Assembly (NCBI GenBank): GCA_965248335.1
Contig: CBDFIY010000001.1
Span: 331,722 to 395,721 of the forward strand
Source of the DNA: CAKMZU01 sp965248335
GTDB lineage: Bacteria > Pseudomonadota > Gammaproteobacteria > Pseudomonadales > DT-91
Reading direction: 5' to 3'
Length of the DNA stretch: 64,000 bases
In this document: piece by piece, positions 1 to 9,393 of the stretch
Numbering within the stretch: the stretch's first letter is position 1
How the letters are laid out: every line of letters begins with the position of its first letter
Program-made: the position numbers and the translations under genes
The notes under the pieces: model-generated
What the model was told of the DNA's origin: nothing
Databases searched by the model: none
Seen by the model: the letters and a program-made list of their open reading frames with translations, nothing else

Positions 1-1164
1 TGCTACCTGTATAGCAATGAAAATTTTTATCTTTTCTGCCCACGTACTCATGCGCCTGTATTGACTCGCCACCAGCATAATCACGAAAACAGCATAGAAA
101 GATAAAATAAAACCCGTATTTAAAGGTGAAAGCGGTGAAGCCGTGAGCGTGATCGCCATGGTTAACCCATAGCGCAACCAAAGGCTCAAATGCAAACGGC
201 TATTTGACACCAGCATAAAGGCAACCACGGCAATCAATGCACGCTGAGTTGAATAGCTAAAACCTGCCAATAGCGCATAACCGAATGCCGCCATCATGGC
301 ACAACACGCTGCAACAAAACGCCAGTCACCACGAAGAATAAGCCCGCCGCCCAAGCGTCTTAGCAGTAACACCAACCCATAGACAAACCCCGCAATGATG
401 CCTATATGCATACCTGAGATAACAAAGAGGTGAGATAAACCTGTTTCAACCAACAGTTTCTTTTGTTCTTTCGTGAAGGTTGATTTGTCACCCACTGTCA
501 ATGCCAACAACCAACTTGCAGATGCTTTCGGTAAGACAGTTAACACATAATCCCGATAACTTTGTCGAAGCTTCTGCACACAACTCCCTTCATGCGGCAT
601 AATGGCTTCTATGCTTGTGATGTAACCTTTAGCATCATAGCCCTGCTCAAACAGATATTGGCCGTAATCAAACCCAGCAAGATTACTCAACCCCCTAGGG
701 CGCTTGAGCTTTGCCTTAACGTGAAGAACATCACAGGGTTTTATGACTGCTTCCTCACCTTCTTTTTTCGACCTATAAAAATTTAATAGAACTTTTTTAA
801 GCCGCAAAGGCTCTAAGCTCAGAGACTGACTCGATAACAGGTCGGCAGAGAATTGTTGGTAATGGCCTTTATAAGCAACAAGGCTTGAAACTTTCAGCGT
901 CAATAAGAGCTGTTGATTTTCTTGAACCATTGGAAGCTGGTGTGAAAGCTGATCATAACTGTATAACGTTAACCAACAGTAACCTAGCAGGAAACCAATG
1001 ACTGACTGTGCTATCTTTTTTATTAACCTTTTGGATACACACTGATGTATAATCAGCCCCGCAAAAAACACAGGCAGTAAGACCATCAGCTCGTTTGCTG
1101 ACGGCAAACTTGTTTGCCATTGCATGACAAAAAATGACGAACAATAAGCCAATAAAAAAGGCAT
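1..1164 (-). CDS. comEC: ComEC/Rec2-family DNA uptake channel, N-terminal part (runs off the window)
   Basis: ComEC forms the inner-membrane channel through which single-stranded DNA enters during natural transformation. I translated this frame by hand from the minus strand; it is open from an ATG at 1164 to the window edge, about 388 codons. The first 80 residues are hydrophobic helices. They are followed by the soluble N-terminal domain, with the family-typical stretch LKRPRGLSNLAGFDYG and then YLFEQGYDAKGYI. The Competence domain begins at the conserved ISGMHIG (about residues 249-255), and a GFILSF segment lies further on. The C-terminal metallo-beta-lactamase-like domain would be beyond base 1. 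An in-frame stop lies at 1182-1180, so no earlier start is possible. Divergent DUF2062 gene upstream. Confidence 0.88.
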   Translation of the reverse strand, partial: MPFLLAYCSSFFVMQWQTSLPSANELMVLLPVFFAGLIIHQCVSKRLIKKIAQSVIGFLLGYCWLTLYSYDQLSHQLPMVQENQQLLLTLKVSSLVAYKGHYQQFSADLLSSQSLSLEPLRLKKVLLNFYRSKKEGEEAVIKPCDVLHVKAKLKRPRGLSNLAGFDYGQYLFEQGYDAKGYITSIEAIMPHEGSCVQKLRQSYRDYVLTVLPKASASWLLALTVGDKSTFTKEQKKLLVETGLSHLFVISGMHIGIIAGFVYGLVLLLRRLGGGLILRGDWRFVAACCAMMAAFGYALLAGFSYSTQRALIAVVAFMLVSNSRLHLSLWLRYGLTMAITLTASPLSPLNTGFILSFYAVFVIMLVASQYRRMSTWAEKIKIFIAIQVA

Positions 1165-1289
1165 AGCATCCTGCTTGAATCAATAATTCCTCGCTTTATC
1201 TTGTAGAAGACAGAGCTTGGATTCAAGCAAATTTTTACCTTGCGTTTTTTTAGTACCCAAAATACAAACTTCAGGAAAGTTTACTCTTC

Positions 1290-1805
1290 ATGCCAAAACG
1301 TTTTCTCAAACGCTTTATGCCTAGCAAAAGCAAGCTACAAGAAAGCAACTCTTTCCGCTTTCTTGACCGCTGGCTACACAAAGCGGATATCTGGCACTTC
1401 AATCGTCGCTATGCAGCTCGCGGCATACTGATCGGTATGTTTTTCGCTTTTATACCGTTACCCACACAGATGATAATGGCTTGTATTGCCTGTATTTTTG
1501 CGAGAGCTAATTTACCCGTGGCGATTGCTTGTGTATGGATCACGAACCCACTCACTATGGGGCCCGTCTTCTACGCGTGTTATCGATTAGGCGCATTTTT
1601 AATGAATGAGAAAATTGCAGTGGCGAACGACATGCAAACAGACTGGCTAGCCAATAACTTTTATGCCATTGTGGAGCCATTATTCTTGGGCAGTTTGATT
1701 TGCGCCGCTGTTTTTTCTGCCGTCAGCTACACCCTTGTCGATATACTCTGGCGGTGGCACACGGCTAAAAAGTGGCACAGCAGAAGCGCCAAATCAAAAC
1801 GCTAA
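1290..1805 (+). CDS. DUF2062 domain membrane protein
   Basis: A 171-residue protein with a basic N-terminus, then two or three hydrophobic helices. The central part carries the hallmark of DUF2062: FIPLPTQM followed by ITNPLTMGP, in which two helices flank an N-P-x-T turn. The molecular function of the family is unknown. An AGGAAAG element about 10 bases before the ATG supports the start. It lies between divergent comEC and convergent Lol genes, and DUF2062 genes are often found beside lol and comEC genes in gammaproteobacteria (from memory). The end is basic (AKKWHSRSAKSKR), which suggests a cytoplasmic tail. Confidence 0.8.
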   Translation: MPKRFLKRFMPSKSKLQESNSFRFLDRWLHKADIWHFNRRYAARGILIGMFFAFIPLPTQMIMACIACIFARANLPVAIACVWITNPLTMGPVFYACYRLGAFLMNEKIAVANDMQTDWLANNFYAIVEPLFLGSLICAAVFSAVSYTLVDILWRWHTAKKWHSRSAKSKR

Positions 1806-1815
1806 CCTCACTCAT

Positions 1816-3045
1816 TCACTCATAGCGTAATATTTTGGCAGGCTTTAATGATGCTGCACGTATCGCGGGCAAGATACTGGCAACAAGGCTCAAACTCAAA
1901 GCCAGCCCGCCAATAATGAAAACATCCTGTAACCGAATATCTACAGGTAAATAATCAACAGGGTAAATTTCGGTTTCTAAAAATTTTGTATGAAATACAA
2001 ACTCAAGCCACTTAACCATATCTGATATACCTAAACTCAGTAGTACACCAAACACCACGCCAATCACCAATCCGACCAACCCAATTGCCCCCCCCTGCAA
2101 CAAAAAAATACCCAAAACTTGCGATTTAGTACATCCCAATGTTCTCAAAATGGCAATATCAGAGGCTTTATCATTAACGGCTAAAATTAACGTGGAAACC
2201 AAGTTAAAGGCAGCCACAGCCACAATGATGAAAACCAAAAATATAACCATTTTTCGTGACATCTGAACAGCCTGATACAGATTACCCTGTGATGTTGTCC
2301 AATCATTGACATCATATAAATTGAGCGCAAAACGTAGGTCATTAGCAACCACAAAAGCTTTGAAAATATCCTTTAAATACAGACGTATACCATTCACCGC
2401 ATTTTTATTCTCAAAGCCTTGAATAGCTGCCAGAGTTTGGCGATCCGTTAATGCAATTCTCTGATCAAGTTGGGTACCCGTTTTAATGAGCTGTACGATC
2501 TCAAATAGATGTGTTTCAGAACCCACTTGAGAGCCCTTACTTGCAATGAAAGGCAGCTGATCGCCCACACCCACACCCAATTTATCGGCAAGGCCTTGGC
2601 CTAAAACGAGCTGGTTCGCATGATTAAACCCCTGAAAATCCAGAGAAGACAAGAGGCGAGTCATGACGGCCCCCTCTGGCTCTTCATCAGCATTAAAAGC
2701 ATAAAGTAACGCAGGTCTTACCTTTTCATCATGGACAAACATACCCTGAAAATAGCTAAATGGGCTTGCGCTTTCCACCTCTGGGTGTTGCTCAGCGCGC
2801 CTGATTAATTCTTTCCAGTCAGTAATCGGTTCGTCGCTGGCTAAGGTTACATGAGGCACAATACCGATAATATTTTCTTTAAGTGCTTTATCAAACCCAT
2901 TCATGACAGATGTTACTAAAATCAACAAACTGACCGCCAACACCATACCAGCTGTCGATATGCGGGAAATAAAAGCAACTAAATGACTCTGTTTACGGCT
3001 AAAGCTGTAACGCAACCCAATAAAAAAACTTAATCGATTAATCAC
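1816..3045 (-). CDS. lolE: Lipoprotein-releasing ABC transporter permease (LolC/LolE family, second subunit)
   Basis: One of the two membrane subunits of the LolCDE complex, which extracts lipoproteins from the inner membrane and hands them to LolA. The 409-residue protein has the family plan: one N-terminal helix after IGLRYSFSR, ending in the conserved SVMNGF, then a large periplasmic domain (roughly residues 50-270), then three helices in the C-terminal FtsX-like domain with AILRTLGCTKSQVLGIFLLQG, the segment that contacts the ATPase. Its start overlaps the end of lolD by 8 bases, which suggests translational coupling. The C/E assignment rests only on gene order (C-D-E); by sequence the two permeases are hard to tell apart. 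Confidence 0.85.
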   Translation of the reverse strand: MINRLSFFIGLRYSFSRKQSHLVAFISRISTAGMVLAVSLLILVTSVMNGFDKALKENIIGIVPHVTLASDEPITDWKELIRRAEQHPEVESASPFSYFQGMFVHDEKVRPALLYAFNADEEPEGAVMTRLLSSLDFQGFNHANQLVLGQGLADKLGVGVGDQLPFIASKGSQVGSETHLFEIVQLIKTGTQLDQRIALTDRQTLAAIQGFENKNAVNGIRLYLKDIFKAFVVANDLRFALNLYDVNDWTTSQGNLYQAVQMSRKMVIFLVFIIVAVAAFNLVSTLILAVNDKASDIAILRTLGCTKSQVLGIFLLQGGAIGLVGLVIGVVFGVLLSLGISDMVKWLEFVFHTKFLETEIYPVDYLPVDIRLQDVFIIGGLALSLSLVASILPAIRAASLKPAKILRYE

Positions 3046-3730
3046 GATCTACCTCAGCAAGGTGCCCATCGTGCAAAGAGAAAATGCGCTGCTGCTGACG
3101 AGCAATCTGTTTATCGTGTGTCACGATCACAAAGCAGGTATTAAATCGTTCATTCAGCGATAATAATAGCTGCTGAATCGTTTCTGCTGTGTGCTCATCA
3201 AGATTTCCTGTTGGCTCATCCATCAAGACAATTGCTGGCTCTCCAACTAACGCACGAGCGATAGCCACCCGCTGCCGCTCACCACCGGATAACTCATAAG
3301 GCCTGTGCGTGTAGCGTGATTGAAGCCCCACTTCGGTTAGCATAGCCTGTGCTTTTTTTAAGGCTTCTCTTTTTTTTACTCCTCGAATCAGCAAAGGCAT
3401 TGCCACGTTTTCTTCTGCAGAAAATTCACCTAACAGGTGATGAAACTGGTAGACAAAGCCAATATGTCGATTCCGTAGCCTAGCCAATGCTTTATCCGAA
3501 ATAGCTGACAAATCATTATCAAGGACTTCAATACACCCTTGGTCGCAACGATCTAGCCCCCCCATCAAATTGAGTAAGGTTGATTTTCCTGCACCTGATG
3601 AACCTATAATGGCGACGGATTCTCCTGCGTAAATTTGGAAAGACAGGTTATCTAATACCGTTACATGCTCTTTACCTTGCCGGTAAGACTTTCCTAATTG
3701 ATGACACCTAATCACCACAGACCTATTCAA
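3038..3730 (-). CDS. lolD: Lipoprotein-releasing ABC transporter ATP-binding protein LolD
   Basis: The ATPase of LolCDE. It shows Walker A GSSGAGKST, the signature LSGGERQR, and Walker B IVLMDEPTGNLD followed by the switch histidine in IVTHD. The frame stays open to an ATG at 3805, but that would overlap the upstream permease by 65 bases and add an unrelated 25 residues. I prefer the TTG at 3730: AAGGAG stands six bases before it, it lies 10 bases after the upstream stop, and it gives 230 residues, the normal LolD length. The start is therefore non-canonical. Middle gene of a three-gene operon. Confidence 0.9.
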   Translation of the reverse strand: MNRSVVIRCHQLGKSYRQGKEHVTVLDNLSFQIYAGESVAIIGSSGAGKSTLLNLMGGLDRCDQGCIEVLDNDLSAISDKALARLRNRHIGFVYQFHHLLGEFSAEENVAMPLLIRGVKKREALKKAQAMLTEVGLQSRYTHRPYELSGGERQRVAIARALVGEPAIVLMDEPTGNLDEHTAETIQQLLLSLNERFNTCFVIVTHDKQIARQQQRIFSLHDGHLAEVDRD

Positions 3731-3740
3731 AAACAACTCC

Positions 3741-5003
3741 TTATTGATACTGAAGTGCCTCAACGGCTTTAATGCGTGTCGCACGATAAGCAGGATAAGA
3801 AACAAATAAAACAGCCAAAAACAACGTCAGGCCAATCACGTACAGAACATCGTTGACTTGCAGTTCACTCGGCAACCCAGAAATATAAAAAACCGTAGGG
3901 TCAAAAATATAAAAACCAAATAATTGTTCTAAAAAATTGACAATATCACCTAGGTTAAGCGCGACCAAAACCCCTATTACGCCGCCAAGCAACACACTAA
4001 TAAAAGCTAAACTAAGCCCCTGAACAAGAAAAATTAAGAGTACTGAATATCGCGAGATACCCATCATTCTCAGCACAGCAATTTCGCTCCGTTTCGAAGA
4101 TACCATCATCGTCATCATCGAAATCAAGTTAAATGCAGCAACAGCAATCACCAGAGAAAGCATCAGCATCACCATGATTTTTTCCATTTTAATGGCACTG
4201 AACAATTGCTCACGCATAGCCGTCCACGGCGTTGCCGTAAGCGACAGTGATTGAAAGAGAGGACTGCGATTCATTAGCTGGGTTTCTGAACGCACACGGA
4301 AAATATCATTGGCTTTAAAACGAAAGGCATCTATCTGATTAGACTGACGATATCCGTAAAGCGCTTGTGCATCTTGCAATCGAATAAAGGCATCTGTACT
4401 GTCAACATCAGCACCTACCTCAAAAATACCGACCACCTCAAATTGCTTCATGCGTGGCTTTAATCCAAACGGCGTCACCATCATACGAGGAATCGTTACC
4501 TGAACTTTTTCTCCGAGGTTCGCCCCTATGGCAGCCGCCACACCCGAACCGAGTATGATAGAAAAGCGATTATCATTGAAACGCGTAAGGCTGCCCCTGG
4601 TCAGCTGTGTAGACAACGCTGATATACCGCGTTCTTTATCAGAATCTATTCCATTTAGATTTCCAGCAACCATGCCGTCATCAGCTGTGAACATTGCATC
4701 GCCGCCCACCCAAGGTGCAATAGCCGTAATGCCTTTGGTTTTTAAAAGGTGTTGTTCTTTAGACTCCCAATCTTTTATCGGCATTTCACTTGTCGACGTA
4801 ATAATGCCATGAGGTATCACGGCCAACAAACGCCCTTTGATTTCTGATTGAAAACCATTCATCACCGACAAAACAATGATCAGTGCCGCAATACCTAGCA
4901 CCATGCCCAATAAAGACACCCACGAAAGCAGAGAAAGAAACCGTTGTTTCTGCTTAGACCCATGATACCGAAGACCGACCCACGCAGATAAAGAAAGTCG
5001 CAA
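3741..5003 (-). CDS. lolC: Lipoprotein-releasing ABC transporter permease (LolC/LolE family, first subunit)
   Basis: First gene of the lol operon. The 420-residue protein has an N-terminal helix after WVGLRYHGSK, the SVMNGFQSEIKGRLLAVIPHG stretch that opens the periplasmic domain, and three C-terminal helices. The coupling segment EIAVLRMMGISRYSVLLIFLVQG is the usual FtsX/MacB-type contact with the ATPase. It is a clear paralogue of the permease at 1816-3045, so the complex is probably a heterodimer as in E. coli rather than the homodimeric LolF type. The IPHG motif is in fact closer to E. coli LolE, so the C label comes from gene order only. Confidence 0.85.
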   Translation of the reverse strand: MRLSLSAWVGLRYHGSKQKQRFLSLLSWVSLLGMVLGIAALIIVLSVMNGFQSEIKGRLLAVIPHGIITSTSEMPIKDWESKEQHLLKTKGITAIAPWVGGDAMFTADDGMVAGNLNGIDSDKERGISALSTQLTRGSLTRFNDNRFSIILGSGVAAAIGANLGEKVQVTIPRMMVTPFGLKPRMKQFEVVGIFEVGADVDSTDAFIRLQDAQALYGYRQSNQIDAFRFKANDIFRVRSETQLMNRSPLFQSLSLTATPWTAMREQLFSAIKMEKIMVMLMLSLVIAVAAFNLISMMTMMVSSKRSEIAVLRMMGISRYSVLLIFLVQGLSLAFISVLLGGVIGVLVALNLGDIVNFLEQLFGFYIFDPTVFYISGLPSELQVNDVLYVIGLTLFLAVLFVSYPAYRATRIKAVEALQYQ

Positions 5004-5147
5004 AGCTTGCTACCTAGCTATAAAAGTAAACATTCTAGCATTATTTAATGGACATGATTGATACAAAAAACTGCCGATGAACAAAAGAGCTGCGCCTTGG
5101 CCAGACTATTGAGTATTACCAACGCAAACGAATAGGCAGACTAACCA

Positions 5148-5594
5148 TTGAAACTTACAATTCTTTCCGTACTCATTTTAATCAGCTTAGAAAGCGCAGT
5201 TTACGCAACAGGAAAAACCTATGTGGGACTTCACGTCATCACCCTAGCAGCAGCGATAACAAGTAACATAGGAGGAAAAATACTGAAAAAATCAGGAACC
5301 TCTGGCTCACGCCACGCAGAACAAGATAGAAACCACCAAACTACAGCAGGTAAGAACAGAAAAGGTAAGAACGGAACAAAACCCGTCCAACAACCGAGAA
5401 ACGACCATAAAATAATTAAGCAGGATACTATCACTAGAGTAAATGACCTAGGCGACAAAAACCCAGAAGTAAATAACCCACAAATACTTGCAAATACAGC
5501 AATTCCAGTCGTGGAAAAATTTTGGCAAAAACCCACATTCAGACAAAAGGGGTTCAAAGATGGCCGCTATAATACTTCTACCAAAAGAGAATAA
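5148..5594 (+). CDS. Hypothetical small secreted protein (TTG start, uncertain)
   Basis: I do not recognise this 148-residue ORF. It begins with a plausible signal peptide (MKLTILSVLILISLESAVYATG). After a short hydrophobic stretch the rest is polar and rich in Lys, Asn and Gln, with no motif. The start codon is TTG and no good ribosome site precedes it. It ends one base before nqrM on the other strand, and a 108-codon antisense ORF lies within it. It could be a lineage-specific secreted protein or chance coding; the signal peptide is the only support. Confidence 0.35.
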   Translation: MKLTILSVLILISLESAVYATGKTYVGLHVITLAAAITSNIGGKILKKSGTSGSRHAEQDRNHQTTAGKNRKGKNGTKPVQQPRNDHKIIKQDTITRVNDLGDKNPEVNNPQILANTAIPVVEKFWQKPTFRQKGFKDGRYNTSTKRE

Positions 5595-5813
5595 CTAATC
5601 CGCTTTTTTGAAAAGCTTTTCATCGGGCGTAGGCTGATCTTTGACAGATTCACACTTATTTGGGTCACCGCCACAGATTTCACAGTCATCATTACCCATC
5701 AGGCTCGCCACCCCACCACAAGACCCCTTTAAAGGTTGCTTCTTTATTAGCAACCCTAAGGACATGAAAACAAAAAAAAGGACGAAAGCGCCAAAAGCAA
5801 TAAGAAATATCAT
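5595..5813 (-). CDS. nqrM: NqrM, assembly factor for the Na+-translocating NADH:quinone reductase
   Basis: A 72-residue protein with one N-terminal membrane helix, then a cysteine-rich segment: GSCGG, then CEICGGDPNKC. This is the DUF539/NqrM pattern. NqrM is needed to insert the iron centre held by NqrD and NqrE cysteines. It is the last gene of the nqrABCDEF-apbE-nqrM cluster, 3 bases after apbE, the arrangement seen in Vibrio and Pseudomonas. The acidic tail (PTPDEKLFKKAD) is not a known motif. Confidence 0.88.
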   Translation of the reverse strand: MIFLIAFGAFVLFFVFMSLGLLIKKQPLKGSCGGVASLMGNDDCEICGGDPNKCESVKDQPTPDEKLFKKAD

Positions 5814-5816
5814 AAA

Positions 5817-6839
5817 TCACTTCTTCGGAAAGTAACGATTCATATTATCCGTATATTTCAACGAAAACTGATTACCATCACGATAAATCATATAAATCGG
5901 CAGCTGTTCTTTGTCTGCTAGCTCAAAACCTTTATTAACACCCAACACAAGCAACGCCGTTGCCCAGGCATCAGATGCTGCAGCTGTTTCTTGAAGGACA
6001 GTCACAGAACTCAATCTGTGCTCAACGGGGTAACCCGTTTTAGGATTAATGGTATGCGAATAACGCTTACCTTGATAGTCAAAATAATTACGGTAATCAC
6101 CCGACGTTGCCATTGCAGCATCTTGCAACTCTAAACGAGAAATTTCTGATTGTAGGGATTTAGGCGCGGTAATAGCGACTCGCCAAGGGCCTCCACGCGG
6201 ACTAATACCTTGAGTGACAATTTCGCCACCAATTTCAACCAGAAAATTATTGATGTTTTCGTTTCGTAACAACTGAGCTATTTGATCCACTGCATAACCT
6301 TTAGCAATGGCAGAAAAATCAAGCCTCACATTGGCTATTTTACTCAGCTGATTATCTTTAATAGCCACCTTATCGAAGCCAGTAACAGCTAATGCTTTTT
6401 TGATTTCAACCTTAGAAGGCGGTTCCTTTACAGAGCTTTTGGACGATCCACCACCAAACCCCCAGATATCAACAAGCGTCGCAACCGTCGGATCAAATGC
6501 GCCACCTGACTGCTGATAGATTTCTTTTGCCAAGGCCGTAACGTTGACAAAATCATCGCTCACCTCAAGGGTCTTACCTGCAGGCAATCGATTAAATTTT
6601 GAAATTTCAGAGTCTTCGATATAAGTCGACATACTCTGATTAATGGCTTCCAGCCGTTGATCAATAGATGCTTTTAAAGTATTCAAGTCAACATCGTTGG
6701 GAACTTGGGCAGATACTTGGTAAGTCGTCCCCATCGTATCGCCATGTAAGGTATGAAACTTTGGTTTACCACATCCCGTTAACAAAAAAAATGAGCCTAA
6801 TAAAAGACTCATAAACATCCATTGAAAAGACTTAGTCAT
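5817..6839 (-). CDS. apbE: FAD:protein FMN transferase ApbE (lipoprotein)
   Basis: ApbE attaches FMN covalently to threonines of NqrB and NqrC, using FAD as donor. The 340-residue protein begins with a lipoprotein signal ending in LLTGC, so the mature enzyme is membrane-anchored on the periplasmic side. Recognisable family segments are GTTYQV near the N-terminus, VGIEGEI-like VEIGGEIVTQG in the middle, and YSHTINPKTGYPV with SDAWATALLVLG near the C-terminus, the last forming the flavin and Mg site. It lies 11 bases downstream of nqrF, in keeping with its job on the same complex. Confidence 0.93.
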   Translation of the reverse strand: MTKSFQWMFMSLLLGSFFLLTGCGKPKFHTLHGDTMGTTYQVSAQVPNDVDLNTLKASIDQRLEAINQSMSTYIEDSEISKFNRLPAGKTLEVSDDFVNVTALAKEIYQQSGGAFDPTVATLVDIWGFGGGSSKSSVKEPPSKVEIKKALAVTGFDKVAIKDNQLSKIANVRLDFSAIAKGYAVDQIAQLLRNENINNFLVEIGGEIVTQGISPRGGPWRVAITAPKSLQSEISRLELQDAAMATSGDYRNYFDYQGKRYSHTINPKTGYPVEHRLSSVTVLQETAAASDAWATALLVLGVNKGFELADKEQLPIYMIYRDGNQFSLKYTDNMNRYFPKK

Positions 6840-6850
6840 CTGTGCTCTCG

Positions 6851-8083
6851 TTATCCGCCGAAATCATCCAGCATTATATTTTCATCTTCAACACCCAAGT
6901 CTTGGAGCATAGTGACGACCGATTGGTTCATTATCGGCGGCCCACACATATAAAACTCACAGTCTTCTGGTGCTAGATGATCCTTCAAATAATTCTCGTA
7001 CACAACATTATGGATGAAGCCCGTCAAGCCTGTCCAATTATCTTCTGGTTGAGGGTCAGAAAGCGCTACATGCCATTCGAAATTAGGGAATTCAGCCGCT
7101 AAAGCATCGTACTCATCGGCATAGAACATCTCTCGCAAAGAACGTGCGCCGTACCAGAAGGTGATTTTTCGATCTGAACCCAATCGTTTAAGCTGATCAA
7201 AAATATGTGAGCGCATGGGTGCCATACCTGCACCACCACCAATGAAGACCATTTCGTTTTGTGTTTTTCTTGCAAAAAATTCGCCGTACGGACCAGAAAC
7301 ATTTACTTTGTCGCCCGGATTCAAGTTAAAGACCCAGGATGACATTTGCCCAGCAGGAATTCCCGTACTACCTGGCGGCGGGGATGCAATACGGATATTA
7401 AACTTAATAATGCCTTTTTCTTCAGGGTAGTTCGCCATGGAATAAGCACGCGTCACTGTTTCTGTTACCGTTGAAGTATTTTCGAACACCTTAAAACGGT
7501 CCCAGTCACCACGATACTCTTCTGGGATCTCAAAGTTTTTGTAATCAACGACATGTGGTGGGCACTCAAGCTGAACATAACCACCCGCCTTGAAATCAAC
7601 GCTCTCACCATCAGGGATTTTGAGTACAAGCTCTTTGATAAACGTCGCTACGTTATCATTTGAGATAACTTCAGTTTCCCATTGTTTCACACCGAAAAAT
7701 TCAGGATCAACTTCTATCTCCATGTTTTGTTTAACAGCAACTTGACACGCTAAACGGTAATCGTCTTTGATTTCTCCTTTTGTAAAATGCCCCTCTTCCG
7801 TGGGTAAAATCGAGCCTCCACCTGCATGTACCTGGCACTTACATTGCGCGCAAGTACCCCCACCACCACAAGCAGAAGACAAAAATATGCCTCGCTCTGC
7901 AAGTGTTTGTAAAAGCTTTCCACCGGCAGGTACTGAGATTTTACGCTCAGGGTCACCATTCACTTCAATGGTGACGTTACCTGTACTCACTAAACGTGAC
8001 CGCGCAGCAAGAATAATAAAAACCAGCGCCATAATGACCACAAGGAACATTGTAACGGCTGTCAGAATTGTACTAATATCCAT
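6851..8083 (-). CDS. nqrF: Na+-NQR subunit F, NADH-oxidising flavoprotein
   Basis: Entry point for electrons from NADH. The 410-residue protein has one N-terminal helix and a 2Fe-2S ferredoxin domain (about residues 35-125) with the cluster motif CGGGGTCAQCKC and a fourth Cys in ACQV. It continues with an FAD domain containing RAYSMANYP, and an NAD-binding domain with FIGGGAGMAPMRSH and YMCGPP, and ends in the conserved LDDFGG. The length and ending match Vibrio NqrF closely. It lies 27 bases after nqrE. Confidence 0.97.
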   Translation of the reverse strand: MDISTILTAVTMFLVVIMALVFIILAARSRLVSTGNVTIEVNGDPERKISVPAGGKLLQTLAERGIFLSSACGGGGTCAQCKCQVHAGGGSILPTEEGHFTKGEIKDDYRLACQVAVKQNMEIEVDPEFFGVKQWETEVISNDNVATFIKELVLKIPDGESVDFKAGGYVQLECPPHVVDYKNFEIPEEYRGDWDRFKVFENTSTVTETVTRAYSMANYPEEKGIIKFNIRIASPPPGSTGIPAGQMSSWVFNLNPGDKVNVSGPYGEFFARKTQNEMVFIGGGAGMAPMRSHIFDQLKRLGSDRKITFWYGARSLREMFYADEYDALAAEFPNFEWHVALSDPQPEDNWTGLTGFIHNVVYENYLKDHLAPEDCEFYMCGPPIMNQSVVTMLQDLGVEDENIMLDDFGG

Positions 8084-8110
8084 GAATATATACCTCTTAG
8101 ATGGGCTCGA

Positions 8111-8725
8111 TTAGATAGACATACCGCCGAATGACATAAAGCCAAGCGACATCAGCCCTACCGTGATAAAGGTAATGCCTAGACCTTCAAGGCCTTTTGG
8201 CACATCACTGTACTTCAGTTTTTCGCGCACACCGGCTAAAGCCGCAATAGCAAGTGCCCAGCCAAAACCTGAACCAAACCCATAAACAACCGACTCACCA
8301 AACTGATAATCTCGTTCAACCATTAATAGCGATCCACCTAAAATGGCGCAGTTAACAGTAATAAGCGGCAAATAAATACCGAGCGCGTTATACAGCGCAG
8401 GTACAAATTTATCGAGGAACATTTCCAAGATTTGAACTAAAGCCGCAATAACCCCGATATAACAAAGAAAGCCTAAAAAGCTTAAATCAATAGCGGAAAA
8501 ATCAGGGCTAATCCACGTTAAAGCCCCTTCTTTTAACAGGTAGTTAAAAAGCAAGTTATTAACAGGCACAGTGATCGTTTGTACAACGACAACTGCCACA
8601 CCTAAGCCGATAGCTGTTTCAATTTTCTTAGAAACGGCGATAAAGGTACACATGCCTAAAAAGAAAGCTAACGCCATGTTTTCAATGAAAACAGCGCGTA
8701 TAAAAAGCGCGATATAATTTTCCAT
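8111..8725 (-). CDS. nqrE: Na+-NQR subunit E
   Basis: A 204-residue integral membrane subunit with about six helices. NqrE and NqrD are inverted-topology paralogues related to RnfA and RnfE and form the Na+ path together with the central iron centre. Supporting sequence is the N-terminal ENMALAFFLGMCTF, with one of the iron-ligand cysteines, and the second Cys in TVNCAILGG. Its start overlaps the nqrD stop by one base, so translation is probably coupled. Confidence 0.96.
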   Translation of the reverse strand: MENYIALFIRAVFIENMALAFFLGMCTFIAVSKKIETAIGLGVAVVVVQTITVPVNNLLFNYLLKEGALTWISPDFSAIDLSFLGFLCYIGVIAALVQILEMFLDKFVPALYNALGIYLPLITVNCAILGGSLLMVERDYQFGESVVYGFGSGFGWALAIAALAGVREKLKYSDVPKGLEGLGITFITVGLMSLGFMSFGGMSI

Positions 8726-9393
8726 CAGTGAGCCTCCAATTGCTTAGACTGCGGTGCCATTTTAAATTCAGGAACCTCTTGCTGCTCGGCTTTGTATTCA
8801 CGTAATAGCCAAATAAAGCCACCAATGATAAAGAAAGAACTCGGCGGTAAAAGTAGCAAGCCATTCGCTTGATACCAGCCACCGTTCTCTACCAGCGGCA
8901 ATATGGGGTAACCCATTAGGGAGCCACTACCGAACAACTCACGAATAATCGCCACGAATATAAGAACAACGCTATAACCAAAACCATTACCAATTCCGTC
9001 AAAAAAACTTTTGATCGGCGGATTTGACATGGCATAAGCTTCAGCCCTCCCCATCACGATGCAGTTAGTAATAATCAACCCAACAAATACCGACAAAGAT
9101 TTACTTATTCCGTAAGCATAAGCCTGTAAAATTTGATCGACCACAATAACCAAAGAGGCAATAATCGTCATTTGTACAATGATACGGATGCTACTTGGAA
9201 TTAATTTTCTGATTAAAGAGATAAAAAAGTTAGAGAATGCAGTAACCACGGTTAATGCTATACACATGACTAACGCTGTGTTTAAGCTTGTGGTTACCGC
9301 CAGAGCAGAGCAAATACCGAGGACTTGCAAGGCAATCGGATTTTTTGCAAAAATCGGCTCTAGAATAACCGTTTTGAGTTTTTCATCAGACAT
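8725..9393 (-). CDS. nqrD: Na+-NQR subunit D
   Basis: A 222-residue membrane subunit, paralogue of NqrE. It has a cytoplasmic N-terminus (LKTVILEPIFAKNPIALQVLGICSALAVT) with one iron-ligand Cys, and ITNCIVMGRAEAYA with the other, the segment typical of NqrD/RnfE. The C-terminus is soluble and polar. One-base overlaps with nqrC upstream and nqrE downstream mark a tightly coupled operon. Confidence 0.96.
   Translation of the reverse strand: MSDEKLKTVILEPIFAKNPIALQVLGICSALAVTTSLNTALVMCIALTVVTAFSNFFISLIRKLIPSSIRIIVQMTIIASLVIVVDQILQAYAYGISKSLSVFVGLIITNCIVMGRAEAYAMSNPPIKSFFDGIGNGFGYSVVLIFVAIIRELFGSGSLMGYPILPLVENGGWYQANGLLLLPPSSFFIIGGFIWLLREYKAEQQEVPEFKMAPQSKQLEAH

Noticed and set aside
953..1183. 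76-codon minus-strand ORF
   Set aside because: It lies in another frame of the comEC region. The hand-translated neighbouring frame carries the ComEC motifs over 388 codons.
3731..3805. Upstream ATG start for lolD
   Set aside because: It would overlap the permease gene by 65 bases and add residues without family match; a TTG with a good ribosome site lies at 3730.
5231..5557. 108-codon hydrophobic ORF antisense to the small secreted ORF
   Set aside because: No start signal; its apparent hydrophobicity comes from the A-rich complementary strand. I kept the plus-strand ORF at low confidence instead.
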